Shown: positions 10,246 to 19,840, counted from the first letter of the stretch. The stretch: 64,000 nt of DNA from Paenibacillus sonchi (GCF_016772475.1 NZ_CP068595.1:186001-250000); one strand, 5' to 3'. Notes: generated by a model not told the origin, from the sequence alone. Program-made: numbers and translations.

Positions 10246-10640
10246 TTATGACATAAGTCCGGTGATCCAGTCCATCACAGGATGATAAAATACGTAGATT
10301 CCCACGATGGCGGCAAAGACCGCCGTGAGCAATACAGCCCCTGCGGCGGTGTCTTTCGCTTTTTTGGCCAAGGGATGAATCTCCGGAGAGACCAGATCGA
10401 TTGTCGCTTCAATAGCTGTGTTCAGCAGCTCAGCGGCCAGAACGAGCGTAATGGCGAGCAGCAGCAGCATCCAGCTTGACGGGGGAGTCTGAGGATGACG
10501 GCGGCAGCAAGCACGAGTACAGCCAAAGTGCTGTGCACCTTCATATTCAGCTCAGACTTGAACGCAGAGGCAATACCTTGCGCCGCAAACCGAAAAGAGT
10601 GCCAGAATTTTTTGTGGCCTACCGCCGTATTCTTGACCAT
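10246..10640 (-). CDS. dgkA: Diacylglycerol/undecaprenol kinase family protein, frameshifted in this sequence
   Basis: Small integral-membrane lipid kinase; Gram-positive members phosphorylate undecaprenol. The N-terminal frame (from ATG 10640) gives the amphipathic start KKFWHSFRFAAQGIASAFKSE and the first membrane helix. The C-terminal frame gives WMLLLLAITLVLAAELLNTAIE, with the catalytic motif ELLNTAIE, then HPLAKKAKDTAAGAV and a last helix. The frames join if the plus-strand G5 run at 10481-10485 had one more G, making 131 residues, normal for the family. The start ATG overlaps the ybeY TAA by one base (TAATG), so it is translationally coupled to ybeY. Confidence 0.9.
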
Positions 10641-11137
10641 TAGCGTGTCAACCCAACCTGAGCCAGCACCTTTTCCTGTTTGGACATCATTTCGGCTTCC
10701 GAAACCGCATCCTGATGATCATAGCCCAGCAGATGCAGGAAACCGTGGACGAACAGGAAGCCCAGTTCCCGTTCCAGCGAATGGCCATATTCCAGCGCCT
10801 GCTCCTGCGCCCGGGTTACGGAGATAATGATGTCGCCCAATACATAAGGAACATCCTCTCCTTCTTCATCTTCTTCAAGAGCATATATAATTTCAGGCTC
10901 GTCTTCCCCGGTTTCGTTCATGGCAAAGGAAAGCACATCCGTCGGACGGTCAATCCCCCGGTATTCCAGATTCAATTCATGAATGCGTTCGTTATTGACA
11001 AAAGTAAGATCCACTTCGCCTTCGTCAATCCCTTCCGCTTCGCCGGCCTTTTGCAAAATACTCTCCAGCAGAGTAATCAGCTCATCGCTTATTGGGTGTT
11101 CTTCCTGTTCGTTATTCCAGACGATTGCAAGGCTCAT
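10640..11137 (-). CDS. ybeY: Endoribonuclease YbeY (rRNA maturation factor)
   Basis: Metal-dependent RNase involved in 16S rRNA 3'-end processing and 70S quality control. Seen: NNERIHELNLEYRGIDRPTD, VLSFAMNE, and the zinc motif HGFLHLLGYDH (H-x3-H-x5-H). A short acidic stretch (ALEEDEEGEDVP) lies before the conserved GDIIIS strand. The length of 165 residues is usual. The ATG at 11137 overlaps the pgpH stop as ATGA. B. subtilis calls this gene yqfG and has it in the same order. Confidence 0.95.
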   Translation of the reverse strand: MSLAIVWNNEQEEHPISDELITLLESILQKAGEAEGIDEGEVDLTFVNNERIHELNLEYRGIDRPTDVLSFAMNETGEDEPEIIYALEEDEEGEDVPYVLGDIIISVTRAQEQALEYGHSLERELGFLFVHGFLHLLGYDHQDAVSEAEMMSKQEKVLAQVGLTR

Positions 11138-13389
11138 GTTGTTACGGCCCCTTCCTCTTTTTTCGGTTTTTTCACATCCTCGGGATATTCGATCCGTGAA
11201 TGAAAAATCCCCATTACCGTTTCTTTCAGCGTCCGCGCTATGATATCCAGCTCCTTGATCGTCAGATCGCATTCATCGAACTGGTGATCATCCAGACGGC
11301 TCTTGATGATTTTCTCAATCATCGTCTCCACCTGTACAACTGTAGGCTTGCGGAGCGAACGGACGGCTGCTTCCACACTGTCGGCGATTCCGACTACGGC
11401 CGATTCCTTGGACTGGGCTTTTGGTCCCGGATATCTGAAGTCCTCTTCGGTGAAATCGGGCTCCACACCTTTTTCCTCAGCCAGCTTCAGTGCTTTATGA
11501 TAAAAATAATGCAGGAATGTCGTGCCGTGATGCTGTTCGGCAATATCCCGGATCGGCTTCGGCAGCTTGTACTCCTTCAGCATTTCCACCCCGTCCCGGG
11601 CATGCGCCACAATGATCGACTTACTGAGCATCGGCTCAATCGAATCATGCGGATTCTCCATATTGTTCTGGTTCTCTATGAAATAAAACGGCCGCTTGGT
11701 CTTGCCGATATCGTGATAATAAGAGCCTACCCGGCAGAGCAATCCATCTGCGCCAATCGCCTCCGCCGCCGCTTCCGACAGGTTCCCGACCATCACGCTG
11801 TGATGATAGGTTCCCGGCGTTTCCGTAAGCAGCTTGCGCAGCAGGGGATGGTTCGGATTCGACAGCTCCACCAGCTTCAGCGCCGATAAGATACCGAAGG
11901 TAGCCTCGAAGAAAGGCATCAGGCCGATAACCAGCACTGCAGTCAGCAGACCGCTGGCAAAAGAGAAGCCAATCGCATATAAAGCCTGCGTCTGGTTCCA
12001 GACACCTCCGGCCAGCACATTAAGCATAAATACAGTCACACTTCCAATCAGGGATATCATGATCCCGCCTTTCAGGAGCGTGGAGCGCTGCCCTGCACGG
12101 TGAGTGGCAAAAATGGCGACATAGCTAACGATAAGCGCAAAGAAACCGAAGGTGAAGTCAAAGATCGTGTTCTGCTGCACATTGAGCATAATACTGGCAA
12201 GAATGCTGAATAAAATGGAACAGAAGTAGGCCAGCGTCATATCCAGCAGCATGGTGATCAGCATCGCGCCAATCGCTACCGGCGCCAGGAAACCGACGTA
12301 TGCGCGTGCATCCGTCTGCAGAAACGCAGCGAGCTTAACCGTAATAATCGTAATTACAAATACCAGCACCAGCATAAGCAGCTGGGAGTTATTATACTTG
12401 AAGCCGGAAGCTCCGCCTGAATACCGGATGAATGTAAACAGGCCAAAAGATAACAAAGCAGAGAAAATCAGCAGGCCGAACTGCGGCCAGTAGTTGACTT
12501 CGTTGCTCAGCAGTCCGTTGTCATCCAGAAGGGTATACAGCTCAGGAGTGATCAGCTCCCCTTTTGCGACAAGCACATCCCCCTGCTCAATGAACACATC
12601 GGGTGTATTTTCGCGGGCCTGCACTTTCGCTTCCTTGGTTGCTTCCTCGTCGTAGAACTTGTTGCTCGTAATCACCAGCCGTACCAGTTCCTGCACCACC
12701 TCACGGGCCGTACGCTGGCTCAGCGAACTGACGCTCACCTGCTCGGCCACCTTGGCGCGCGCGGACTGGGCATCGGTAATCTGGTCGTTCATCAGCTTGG
12801 TGACAATATCCCGGGCCACCGGCTTCATCTCGATAATGTCCTGCGAGGTCAGACGCGGAATTTTGATATAAGTCTCTTCCGGAATAACATAAGTCTGATC
12901 CTTGATCACCGACTGCATCTCATCCAGCAGCGTATCGGAATAGGTGCCTGCATTCCGGCTGGAGGCTACAAAATTCAGAATAAAATCACTGGCCCGCTGC
13001 GGGATCTCCTCACGGTAAATCGCCGTTTTGTCACTTTGCGAGATCAGGTCATCCTGATTAAGGCGGTCGATCCGGTCCAGCAGAGAAGTCACAAGAGTGT
13101 CTGCTCTCATTGGAATAATCGCATAGCGGTTGGTCACATTCTCAGCCGCTTCTTCCTGGGCTTTTAGCTTGGCTTTGGTGTCAAGGATTTGCTTGGGGGC
13201 AGTGATTTCCTTGGCGCTGTGGGTTCCCTCTTTGATGTCATACTTCTTGGGTACCAGGTCTGAGGACAGGCTGAAGTAGAAAACAAGCCCCAATAACAGG
13301 AAAAGAGCATAGCGCGTCACCGCGCTATACTTCCACCCGTTGCTATTGTATACAAATCCGCTTAATTTCGATGGTTGCTTTGAGGCCAT
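11134..13389 (-). CDS. pgpH: 7TM-HD family c-di-AMP phosphodiesterase PgpH (YqfF)
   Basis: Membrane phosphodiesterase; PgpH members hydrolyse the second messenger c-di-AMP. Seen in order: a first TM helix (about residues 25-45), a large extracytoplasmic 7TMR-HDED domain up to about residue 310, a cluster of seven hydrophobic helices, and a cytoplasmic HD domain with TYHHSVMVGNLSEAAA, YHDIGK and HHGTTFLHYFYH. The length of 751 residues fits. It overlaps ybeY by 4 nt and lies 17 nt downstream of phoH. Confidence 0.95.
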   Translation of the reverse strand: MASKQPSKLSGFVYNSNGWKYSAVTRYALFLLLGLVFYFSLSSDLVPKKYDIKEGTHSAKEITAPKQILDTKAKLKAQEEAAENVTNRYAIIPMRADTLVTSLLDRIDRLNQDDLISQSDKTAIYREEIPQRASDFILNFVASSRNAGTYSDTLLDEMQSVIKDQTYVIPEETYIKIPRLTSQDIIEMKPVARDIVTKLMNDQITDAQSARAKVAEQVSVSSLSQRTAREVVQELVRLVITSNKFYDEEATKEAKVQARENTPDVFIEQGDVLVAKGELITPELYTLLDDNGLLSNEVNYWPQFGLLIFSALLSFGLFTFIRYSGGASGFKYNNSQLLMLVLVFVITIITVKLAAFLQTDARAYVGFLAPVAIGAMLITMLLDMTLAYFCSILFSILASIMLNVQQNTIFDFTFGFFALIVSYVAIFATHRAGQRSTLLKGGIMISLIGSVTVFMLNVLAGGVWNQTQALYAIGFSFASGLLTAVLVIGLMPFFEATFGILSALKLVELSNPNHPLLRKLLTETPGTYHHSVMVGNLSEAAAEAIGADGLLCRVGSYYHDIGKTKRPFYFIENQNNMENPHDSIEPMLSKSIIVAHARDGVEMLKEYKLPKPIRDIAEQHHGTTFLHYFYHKALKLAEEKGVEPDFTEEDFRYPGPKAQSKESAVVGIADSVEAAVRSLRKPTVVQVETMIEKIIKSRLDDHQFDECDLTIKELDIIARTLKETVMGIFHSRIEYPEDVKKPKKEEGAVTT

Positions 13390-13406
13390 GAAGACAGTCC
13401 CCTTTT

Positions 13407-14378
13407 TTATTCGAGGTTTTCGGCAGAGCGTTCATAGGCGACGATAATTTTCTGCACCAGGGAATGCCGGACTACATCCTGTTCTGCAAAATAGACAAAG
13501 CCCAGCTCATCAATGCCGGATAAAATCGTTTTGGCTTCAATCAATCCCGATTTTTTGCCGCGGGGCAGGTCGATTTGGGTCACATCCCCCGTAATCACCA
13601 TCTTGGAGCCGAACCCTAGGCGGGTCAGAAACATTTTCATTTGTTCCGGAGTCGTATTCTGGGCCTCATCGAGAATGATAAAAGAATCATCCAGCGTGCG
13701 CCCGCGCATGTATGCAAGCGGAGCAATCTCAATCAGCCCGCGCTCCAGCGCTTTGGCGACCTGATCGGGGCCCATAACGTCGTATAAAGCGTCGTAGAGC
13801 GGACGGAGATATGGATCTACCTTTTCCTGCAGATCCCCTGGAAGGAAGCCCAGGCTCTCTCCCGCCTCCACTGCCGGACGCGTAAGCACGATTCGTTTCA
13901 CGGACCCTTCCTTCAGCGCCGTAACGGCCAGCACCACTGCAAGATAGGTTTTGCCGGTACCGGCAGGCCCGATGCCGAAGACGATGTCCCGCTTTTTGAT
14001 CGTAGTCACATAATGCTTCTGGCCGATTGTTTTGACCCGGATGGGCTTGCCGCGGAAGGTCGTCGTGATTTCACCCTTGAACAAATCAAGCAGCTGATCG
14101 GCCCGGAAATCCTTTGCCAGCTCCACCGCATACTGAATATCCCGCTCACTGAGTATATAGCCGCTGCGGATCAGGGAGAGCAGCACACCAAAGAGCTGCC
14201 CCAGCATGTCCACTTCCCGCTCCGCACCGCGAATCGTAATTTCAGCTTCACGCGAGTCGATTACGGCCGGAATCTCACTTTCGATTATTTTTAGAAAACC
14301 ATCCTGCGGGCCGAACAGGGATTGCGCTTCTCCCGCATTTTGCAAAGATATACGAATGCTTGCAGTCTGTTCTGACAA
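13407..14378 (-). CDS. phoH: PhoH family ATPase (PhoH-like)
   Basis: Cytoplasmic P-loop ATPase related to the helicase core, often linked with ybeY in RNA metabolism; its exact function is unsettled. Seen: Walker A GPAGTGKTYLA, VLTRPAVEAGESLGFLPGD, Walker B FIILDEAQNTTPEQMK, and the sensor motif VITGDVTQIDLPRGK. The length of 323 residues fits. The TTG at 14378 is supported by GAGGAGAATGAGG upstream. It sits between yqfD and pgpH, as in B. subtilis. Confidence 0.95.
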   Translation of the reverse strand: MSEQTASIRISLQNAGEAQSLFGPQDGFLKIIESEIPAVIDSREAEITIRGAEREVDMLGQLFGVLLSLIRSGYILSERDIQYAVELAKDFRADQLLDLFKGEITTTFRGKPIRVKTIGQKHYVTTIKKRDIVFGIGPAGTGKTYLAVVLAVTALKEGSVKRIVLTRPAVEAGESLGFLPGDLQEKVDPYLRPLYDALYDVMGPDQVAKALERGLIEIAPLAYMRGRTLDDSFIILDEAQNTTPEQMKMFLTRLGFGSKMVITGDVTQIDLPRGKKSGLIEAKTILSGIDELGFVYFAEQDVVRHSLVQKIIVAYERSAENLE

Positions 14379-14393
14379 GTAGCCTCATTCTCC

Positions 14394-15575
14394 TCAGTTG
14401 TTTACTATTGGAAGTTCTTGCGTAATTCTCTCTTCCACTTCAAAGAGCACTTTCATATAAACTTTACCATTCTCTTTCTTCTCATGCAAAATTTTTTGAC
14501 TTTTAATGGCGCTGTCTGTGCCGTAACGGGCCAAAATATCATTCTTCGCCTGCGTAATCCCTTCCTCGCGTGCAGCCTCGGGCGTCAATGTTTCGGCAGT
14601 ATCCAGGACCTCCATTTCCTTCTCGGTCAGCAGCCCCAGCGGCAGCTGAAAAGAACGCCAGGTCAGCGGATCATGCTCCGTAAGTGTACGCGATTCCGCA
14701 AAGTCTGCTTTACCGTAACCCCATAACTGGACCGCCCATTTGCCCAGCACCAGATAGGTGCGGTCCTTCCGCTCTCCTGTATATGAGCTTCTCGTCCGGT
14801 TCAACGGCACTTCAATATTGTATTCATGCCAGACCAGGCCTTTCACCTCGCCTTTGGCAACGACATATTCCATATTTTCTTCATCCCCAATCGCACCGGA
14901 GATCAGGATCTGCCCTTTTTTGACCCGGGTATTGCGGGTTACCACCGGCCTGCCCTGCTCCGCGTAGATTTCGGTCACCACCGCATCCGTCCTGCTGATC
15001 AGGTGGCGTTTGCTGAGCAGCGGCTTGTTCTCCGGCTGGTCGGATTCAACAATATGAATTTTAACGCTCGTCCCCGTCCGCTGCACCCCCACCCAGGAGA
15101 CACCCGGAAGCGTTGAGGTCAGCTTTTTGGAGAGCTTGTCCGGATCATCCATGCGCCAAATCCACTGGAAAGGATATACCCCCTCATGGCGTGCAGCCTG
15201 CAGAATATCCTCGGAGGCAATCCGGTCATTCCCTTCAATCTTGACAGTCCATATCATTGAAGACAGCAGCACCAGGCCAATGCCGAACAACAGCAATCCC
15301 GCAGCAAAAAACTTCCGTTTCCACAGCTTGGCCGCATTAAAGGGCAGCCCGTTTCTGGCCGTGACGCGGGTGCGGCAGCCTGTCTTTTTCAAAAGCGGCC
15401 GAAGGGCAAAAAAGTCATCCAGCAGCAGGTTCAGGGAAGCGCCGTCCCCGGCAGGCCTCACATCCCAGATGACGATGTCCGCTTCAGTAACAGCATTGAT
15501 AAACTTTTCCACCTGCGGTCCCGTCACATGCAGTGTAACGAACCCCCGCAGTGATGCCAAAGGCGGCTGCTTCAT
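14394..15575 (-). CDS. yqfD: Sporulation protein YqfD
   Basis: Conserved membrane protein of endospore formers, expressed in the mother cell in Bacillus and needed for efficient sporulation; its molecular role is unclear. Seen: a soluble N-terminal region, one TM helix (FFAAGLLLFGIGLVLLSS, about residues 90-107), and a long extracytoplasmic part with EGNDRIASEDILQAARHEGV, PGVSWVGV and KKGQILISGAIG. The length of 393 residues matches the family. The ATG overlaps the yqfC stop by 4 nt. Confidence 0.93.
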   Translation of the reverse strand: MKQPPLASLRGFVTLHVTGPQVEKFINAVTEADIVIWDVRPAGDGASLNLLLDDFFALRPLLKKTGCRTRVTARNGLPFNAAKLWKRKFFAAGLLLFGIGLVLLSSMIWTVKIEGNDRIASEDILQAARHEGVYPFQWIWRMDDPDKLSKKLTSTLPGVSWVGVQRTGTSVKIHIVESDQPENKPLLSKRHLISRTDAVVTEIYAEQGRPVVTRNTRVKKGQILISGAIGDEENMEYVVAKGEVKGLVWHEYNIEVPLNRTRSSYTGERKDRTYLVLGKWAVQLWGYGKADFAESRTLTEHDPLTWRSFQLPLGLLTEKEMEVLDTAETLTPEAAREEGITQAKNDILARYGTDSAIKSQKILHEKKENGKVYMKVLFEVEERITQELPIVNN

Positions 15576-15865
15576 GAGTTCTCCTCGCTTCCCTTATATC
15601 TGATCTCCCCGATAATCCCCTCTACTGCCAGCTCCTGGCCCAGAATATTCCGGATCACAAGCCCCTCGCCGGAGATTTCCAGCGAGCCGTTTACTAACGC
15701 AAGCCTCAGCTGCTCGGAAGAAAAATGCAGCACGCCGCGGTGGTTCTCAATATACAGTTCTTTATTGCCGATCAGGGTGATTCGGGGCAGCTCCTGCAGC
15801 ACATCCTGCGGAAGATCCAGTACCCCGTTTGTCCATCCCCGCAGCCTGCGGCCAATACGGGTCAT
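15572..15865 (-). CDS. yqfC: Sporulation protein YqfC
   Basis: Small sporulation protein, always next to yqfD in endospore formers. The 97 residues include LDLPQDVLQELPRITLIGN, YIENHRGVLHFS and a C-terminal GEIRYKG, the family pattern. No signal or TM segment is visible. Its stop overlaps the yqfD ATG. Presence of yqfC/yqfD supports an endospore-forming host. Confidence 0.92.
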   Translation of the reverse strand: MTRIGRRLRGWTNGVLDLPQDVLQELPRITLIGNKELYIENHRGVLHFSSEQLRLALVNGSLEISGEGLVIRNILGQELAVEGIIGEIRYKGSEENS

Positions 15866-15981
15866 AAGTAGACTTCTCCCCCTTCCTGCCTTCTGTACAC
15901 CTTATGCGGGAACGCTATTGTTTATGAATTAGGCGGGAACACTCGTGACTTTAATCGGAGCCTTGTTCAAAAACAACAAAG

Positions 15982-16020
15982 GTGCCCCAAGCAGCGGCAA
16001 GTAACGGCTGCTTGGGACAC
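15982..16020 (-). terminator. Hairpin upstream of yqfC, likely terminator
   Basis: The gap 15866-16088 has no gene. It contains GTGCCCCAAGCAGC (15982-15995) and GCTGCTTGGGACAC (16007-16020), a 14-bp stem with one mismatch and an 11-nt loop. On the minus strand it is followed by a T-rich stretch (TTTGTTGTTTTT), so it probably ends the nfeD-floA-16089 transcript before yqfCD. Confidence 0.6.
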
Positions 16021-16088
16021 CCTTGTAATGAAACCTTATCCCCGGAGTCAACCGGGGCTTTAGAACCACAAAACTCTCATCAGGCCGG

Positions 16089-16691
16089 TCAGATCTGCCT
16101 ACGGTTAGAACGGGGCTGCCGGGAACGTGGCGGACCCAGTATTTCCGCCCATATGAGCCCCTCCCGCAGCGCTTTGCGGTCAGCGGCAAATTCACGGCTG
16201 CCGGCAGGACTGGAATCAGGCCGGGTCCCTTTTTCTCCCGAGTCCGCACCGGCTGCAGCCCCGTCAAAATGCAGATGCAGCCGCTCCAATTCCCGCTGCA
16301 GCCGCTCGGCACGTGCCTGCACCCCATCCTCTTCCCCGGCTTGCTCCAGCGAAAGGCCTTCGCCGGTTTCATAGTCGGGAGAGGGGCGCTCCGAAGACTC
16401 CGGCCAAGCCGGAGATGCGTCATAATCCGCCTCAGCGCGGGAAGCGGCAGGCTGCCCCGGGTACGGGGCACTGTCTCCGGGAACAGGGAATCCGCTGCGC
16501 TTATTGGTGCTGTCCCCGTATTCCGGCTCGCGCTTCGCACGCCGGCCGGGGTTCAGGGGATACCCTTCCCCTCCGCCGAAGGTTGGCATTCCCCCGCGCG
16601 GAGCGGAACCCCCTTTATTTTTACCCGCCTTGTTCAGGCTGGAAATGATTGCGATGATGATAATCGCGGCTACGTAGATCAGGCTGCCCAT
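16089..16691 (-). CDS. Hypothetical membrane-anchored low-complexity protein downstream of floA
   Basis: I cannot assign a function. Seen: an N-terminal TM helix (MGSLIYVAAIIIIAIISSL), a Gly/Pro/Ser-rich middle (about residues 22-110), a short charged helix with QARAERLQRELERLHL, and a conserved-looking C-terminal block with ALREGLIWAEILGPPRSRQP. The length is 200 residues. Its ATG lies 16 nt after the floA stop with a GGGATGTGAG ribosome site, so it is likely co-transcribed and may work with the flotillin/NfeD membrane system; that is inference from position. Confidence 0.75.
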   Translation of the reverse strand: MGSLIYVAAIIIIAIISSLNKAGKNKGGSAPRGGMPTFGGGEGYPLNPGRRAKREPEYGDSTNKRSGFPVPGDSAPYPGQPAASRAEADYDASPAWPESSERPSPDYETGEGLSLEQAGEEDGVQARAERLQRELERLHLHFDGAAAGADSGEKGTRPDSSPAGSREFAADRKALREGLIWAEILGPPRSRQPRSNRRQI

Positions 16692-16707
16692 GGGAACTCA
16701 CATCCCC

Positions 16708-17709
16708 TTATTTATTGGTTGGACGGCTGCTGTCGTCACCATCATTTAGTTTGCCGAGCGAACCGCGCATTTGGGTGTCGGCTTCAATATTTTTGAGGTT
16801 CATGTAATCCATGACCCCAAGCTTGCCGGAGCGCAGCGCTTCCGCCATAGCCAGCGGCACCTGAGATTCGGACTCGACGACAAGCGCCTTCATCTCAACG
16901 ACGCGGGCCTTCATTTCCTGTTCATGCGCGACCGCCATCGCTCTGCGCTCTTCAGCTTTGGCCTGGGCAATGCGTTTGTCTGCCTCAGCCTGTTCCGTTT
17001 GCAGGTAAGCACCGATATTCTTGCCCACATCAACGTCAGCTATATCGATGGAAAGAATCTCAAAAGCGGTTCCGGAATCAAGCCCTTTGGACAAAACGGT
17101 CCGCGAGATAGAATCGGGATTCTCCAGCACGTCTTTATGGGTGCTGCTCGAACCTACGGTTGTTACAATCCCTTCGCCGACACGGGCGATAATCGTTTCT
17201 TCACCGGCACCGCCGACGAGACGGTCGATATTGGCCCGTACAGTCACTCTCGCCTTCACCTTGACCTCGATGCCGTTTTTGGCAACAGCGGCTACAATCG
17301 GCGTCTCAATGACCCGTGGATTAACACTCATCTGCACAGCCAGCAGCACATCGCGTCCGGCCAGATCAATCGCAGCCGCCCGCGTGAACTCCAGGGGAAT
17401 ATCGGCACGCTGCGCAGCGATCAGCGCATTGACGACCCGGTCGACGTTCCCGCCCGCCAGATAATGGCTCTCAAGCTGATTGATGTTCACACCCAGCCCC
17501 GCCTTGGTGGCCTTGATCAGCGGATTGACGATCCGGCTTGGCGTAACCCGCCGCAGTCTCATCGCTACCAGGGTTATAATACTGATTCTTACACCTGCAG
17601 CCCAAGCTGAAACCCACAGCATGACCGGGAAAAAACTGAAAAACACACTCAGCACGATAATCACAACAACCGCGATCAGCAAAATAGTAATTGTTGACGC
17701 TTCAATCAT
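16708..17709 (-). CDS. floA: Flotillin-like protein FloA
   Basis: Membrane scaffold of functional membrane microdomains. Seen: an N-terminal hydrophobic hairpin/TM region (residues 5-50), a PHB/SPFH-like domain ([20 protein letters not shown] ... [18 protein letters not shown]), and an Ala/Glu-rich coiled-coil ([20 protein letters not shown]). The length of 333 residues matches YqfA/FloA. It follows nfeD by 40 nt, as in B. subtilis yqeZ-yqfA. Confidence 0.95.
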   Translation of the reverse strand: MIEASTITILLIAVVVIIVLSVFFSFFPVMLWVSAWAAGVRISIITLVAMRLRRVTPSRIVNPLIKATKAGLGVNINQLESHYLAGGNVDRVVNALIAAQRADIPLEFTRAAAIDLAGRDVLLAVQMSVNPRVIETPIVAAVAKNGIEVKVKARVTVRANIDRLVGGAGEETIIARVGEGIVTTVGSSSTHKDVLENPDSISRTVLSKGLDSGTAFEILSIDIADVDVGKNIGAYLQTEQAEADKRIAQAKAEERRAMAVAHEQEMKARVVEMKALVVESESQVPLAMAEALRSGKLGVMDYMNLKNIEADTQMRGSLGKLNDGDDSSRPTNK

Positions 17710-17748
17710 ACCTCTTCCGACCTCCGTTACAATTTGTATTCCGTTCTC

Positions 17749-19134
17749 CTACTCTGCAGTTTCCTTCACGACCACACGTCCGCCTTCGACTTTGATCACG
17801 GAAATCGAAGCTCCTGCGGCAATAAAAGAGCCCTCAGTAACCACATCTACCCGCTCACCATTCAGACTGGCTGTGCCGGCCGGGCGGAGCGGTGTGATGC
17901 TGATGCCTGAGGCTCCGACCAGACTTAGCTTCTCCAGCACAGGAACGAATCCCTGCTCCTTAGTGAGACTGTCCTGTAAAATAAACCTGTTCCAGATCCC
18001 CCGCTCCTTAAAAGTGACGGCTACTATTGCAATGACCACTGCCGCTGCGGCAAAAGCAATGCCCAGGCTGAATAATGCATGCGTATAGTTGTAAGCAGCC
18101 CTTACCACGCCTGCAACAAGGAATACTGAACCAAGCAGTCCAAGTATGCCAAAGCTCGGGACAAACAGCTCCAGAACCAGCATGACAAGTCCCAGAATGA
18201 ACAGCAGCCAGGTTTCGGAACCGGCAAACCCTGCCACATAGTTGCCGAAGAAATACAGCGCAAAAGCCAATGTGCCAAGGATCCCAGGAACACCGAAGCC
18301 CGGCACCAGCATTTCGATGACAATTCCCGCTATACCGACGAAGAGCAGAATCGTCATCACAATCGGATTTGTCAGAAAATGCGACATTTTTTCCGCACCC
18401 GTGTGCTCTACTCGAAAAATGTCGTCTGTGGAATAGCCCAGCGAGGTGATGGCCTCCTCAGGTGTACTGGCGATGCTGTCTGCGTAACCGGCTTTGAGCG
18501 CTTCATCGCTGCTAAGTGCGATAATCTGGCCCTGTGCCTTGTTCACACCAAGCTCAGGCTTGTTCACCACAATATTTTTATCCATCATTCCGGCGGCTAT
18601 TTCCGGGTCACGCCCGTTCAGCTCAGCGGCACCGACCATTTTTGCTTTCCAGTAGGATACCAGCTTGGCATCGTCCACACTGCCGCCTTTGCCGTCCACC
18701 AGGGAAGCCGCGCCGATCATGCTGCCCGGCTTCATGATGATGCTGCCCGCATTCAGCGCTATGTAACTGCCTGCTGAAGCCGCATCGCCGTTAATGAAGG
18801 CAGCCGTCGGAATTGTACTGTCTCGCACCATCATGCCGATCTGCTCGGCCGAACTCACAAGCCCACCTGGAGTATCAATTTCCAGCAGAATCAGAACAGC
18901 TCCGTAGTTCGCCGCCTCCTGAAACCCGCGCGCAAGAAAGCTCTGCAGCCCCCGCTCGATCTCCTGATCAACCGGTATGATAAATACCGGACCGCTCTTA
19001 GGTTCTGCCGGACCCGTTCCCGGTGCGCGGGGTGCAGTGTTATCGGCGCTGACCCTCCCCGCCATAGGCATCAAAAACAGCATCAGTAAAAGTATAGAAA
19101 TACCCGCTGCAGCCATTTTTCGAAATCCGTTCAA
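17749..19134 (-). CDS. NfeD family protein (ClpP-class serine protease fused to NfeD)
   Basis: Membrane protein associated with flotillins (YqeZ/NfeD2 type). Seen: a signal/TM segment (AAAGISILLLMLFLMPMAG), a ClpP/crotonase-fold protease domain (FIIPVDQEIERGLQSFL, LLEIDTPGGLVSSA with the Gly-Gly oxyanion site, FINGDAASAGSYIAL with the Ser nucleophile), four to five TM helices (about residues 255-380) and a C-terminal OB-fold NfeD domain (GTASLNGERVDVVTEG). I favour TTG 19134 (GGGAGAGG 5 nt upstream); ATG 19116 is possible. It precedes floA. Confidence 0.9.
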   Translation of the reverse strand: MNGFRKMAAAGISILLLMLFLMPMAGRVSADNTAPRAPGTGPAEPKSGPVFIIPVDQEIERGLQSFLARGFQEAANYGAVLILLEIDTPGGLVSSAEQIGMMVRDSTIPTAAFINGDAASAGSYIALNAGSIIMKPGSMIGAASLVDGKGGSVDDAKLVSYWKAKMVGAAELNGRDPEIAAGMMDKNIVVNKPELGVNKAQGQIIALSSDEALKAGYADSIASTPEEAITSLGYSTDDIFRVEHTGAEKMSHFLTNPIVMTILLFVGIAGIVIEMLVPGFGVPGILGTLAFALYFFGNYVAGFAGSETWLLFILGLVMLVLELFVPSFGILGLLGSVFLVAGVVRAAYNYTHALFSLGIAFAAAAVVIAIVAVTFKERGIWNRFILQDSLTKEQGFVPVLEKLSLVGASGISITPLRPAGTASLNGERVDVVTEGSFIAAGASISVIKVEGGRVVVKETAE

Positions 19135-19345
19135 GGACTCCTCTCCCTTCCTCCCCAATTTCCAGCCATAATGCTATAGTACGCCCTGCAGGCATAAGCG
19201 TTTCATAAACGAAACCAGACAGAACAGCGGAAAAAGGGATACCGTTTATGCCTATCATATACTGTATCCCTAAAATAATCCGATAAACATATCCATAAAT
19301 ATCTCATGTTCATCTGAAGCTTCCAAGTTATTTCTCAATAAAATG

Positions 19346-19370
19346 AAAAACACCCCTTATCAAAGGGGTG
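19346..19370 (-). terminator. Rho-independent terminator after yqeY
   Basis: On the minus strand CACCCCTT-TGAT-AAGGGGTG followed by TTTTT, placed 12 nt after the yqeY stop. The remaining gap up to nfeD (about 19135-19345) shows no gene. Confidence 0.88.
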
Positions 19371-19381
19371 CTAGCGTTATA

Positions 19382-19825
19382 TTATTGCAGAAATTGCAGA
19401 ACCGCCTGGTTCACGAGTTTACCATCGGCGCGACCTTTGACCTTAGGCATCAGTGCGCTCATCACCTTACCCATTTCACTTTTCGAAGAAGCACCGGTTT
19501 CCTGGATGGTCTGCTGTACAATTACTTTAATTTCTTCTTCGGAAAGCTGATCTGGAAGGTATTTCATGATAATCTCGATTTCTGCCTTCGTACTCGCGGC
19601 AAGCTCGTCGCGACCCGCTGATTCAAATTCTTGGAGGGCATCTTTGCGCTGTTTGATTTCACGACTAAGGATATCAAGCACTTCGTTGTCGTCTAATGTT
19701 CTCTTCAAATCTATTTCAAGATACTTTATTGTAGAACGAACCATTCGAATCGTGGAGAGTGTGAACTTGTCCTTACTCTTCATCGCTTGCTTCATATCTT
19801 CGTTCAATCGTTCGCTAAGATTCAT
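19382..19825 (-). CDS. yqeY: GatB/YqeY domain-containing protein
   Basis: Stand-alone YqeY domain, homologous to the tRNA-binding tail of GatB amidotransferase; probably tRNA-associated, with no proven activity. The 147 residues start MNLSERLNEDMKQAMKSKDK and include the family pattern SREIKQRKDALQEFESAGR and KGRADGKLVNQAVLQFL. The ribosome site (TTTTAGGAGG) overlaps the rpsU stop codon, 15 nt away, so it is co-expressed with rpsU. Confidence 0.94.
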   Translation of the reverse strand: MNLSERLNEDMKQAMKSKDKFTLSTIRMVRSTIKYLEIDLKRTLDDNEVLDILSREIKQRKDALQEFESAGRDELAASTKAEIEIIMKYLPDQLSEEEIKVIVQQTIQETGASSKSEMGKVMSALMPKVKGRADGKLVNQAVLQFLQ

Positions 19826-19840
19826 GCGTGGGTAATCCTC

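Noticed and set aside
15929..16540. 203-codon minus-strand ORF overlapping the floA-downstream membrane protein
   Set aside because: Alternative frame of the Gly/Pro-rich gene; no TM start and Arg/Pro-rich noise.
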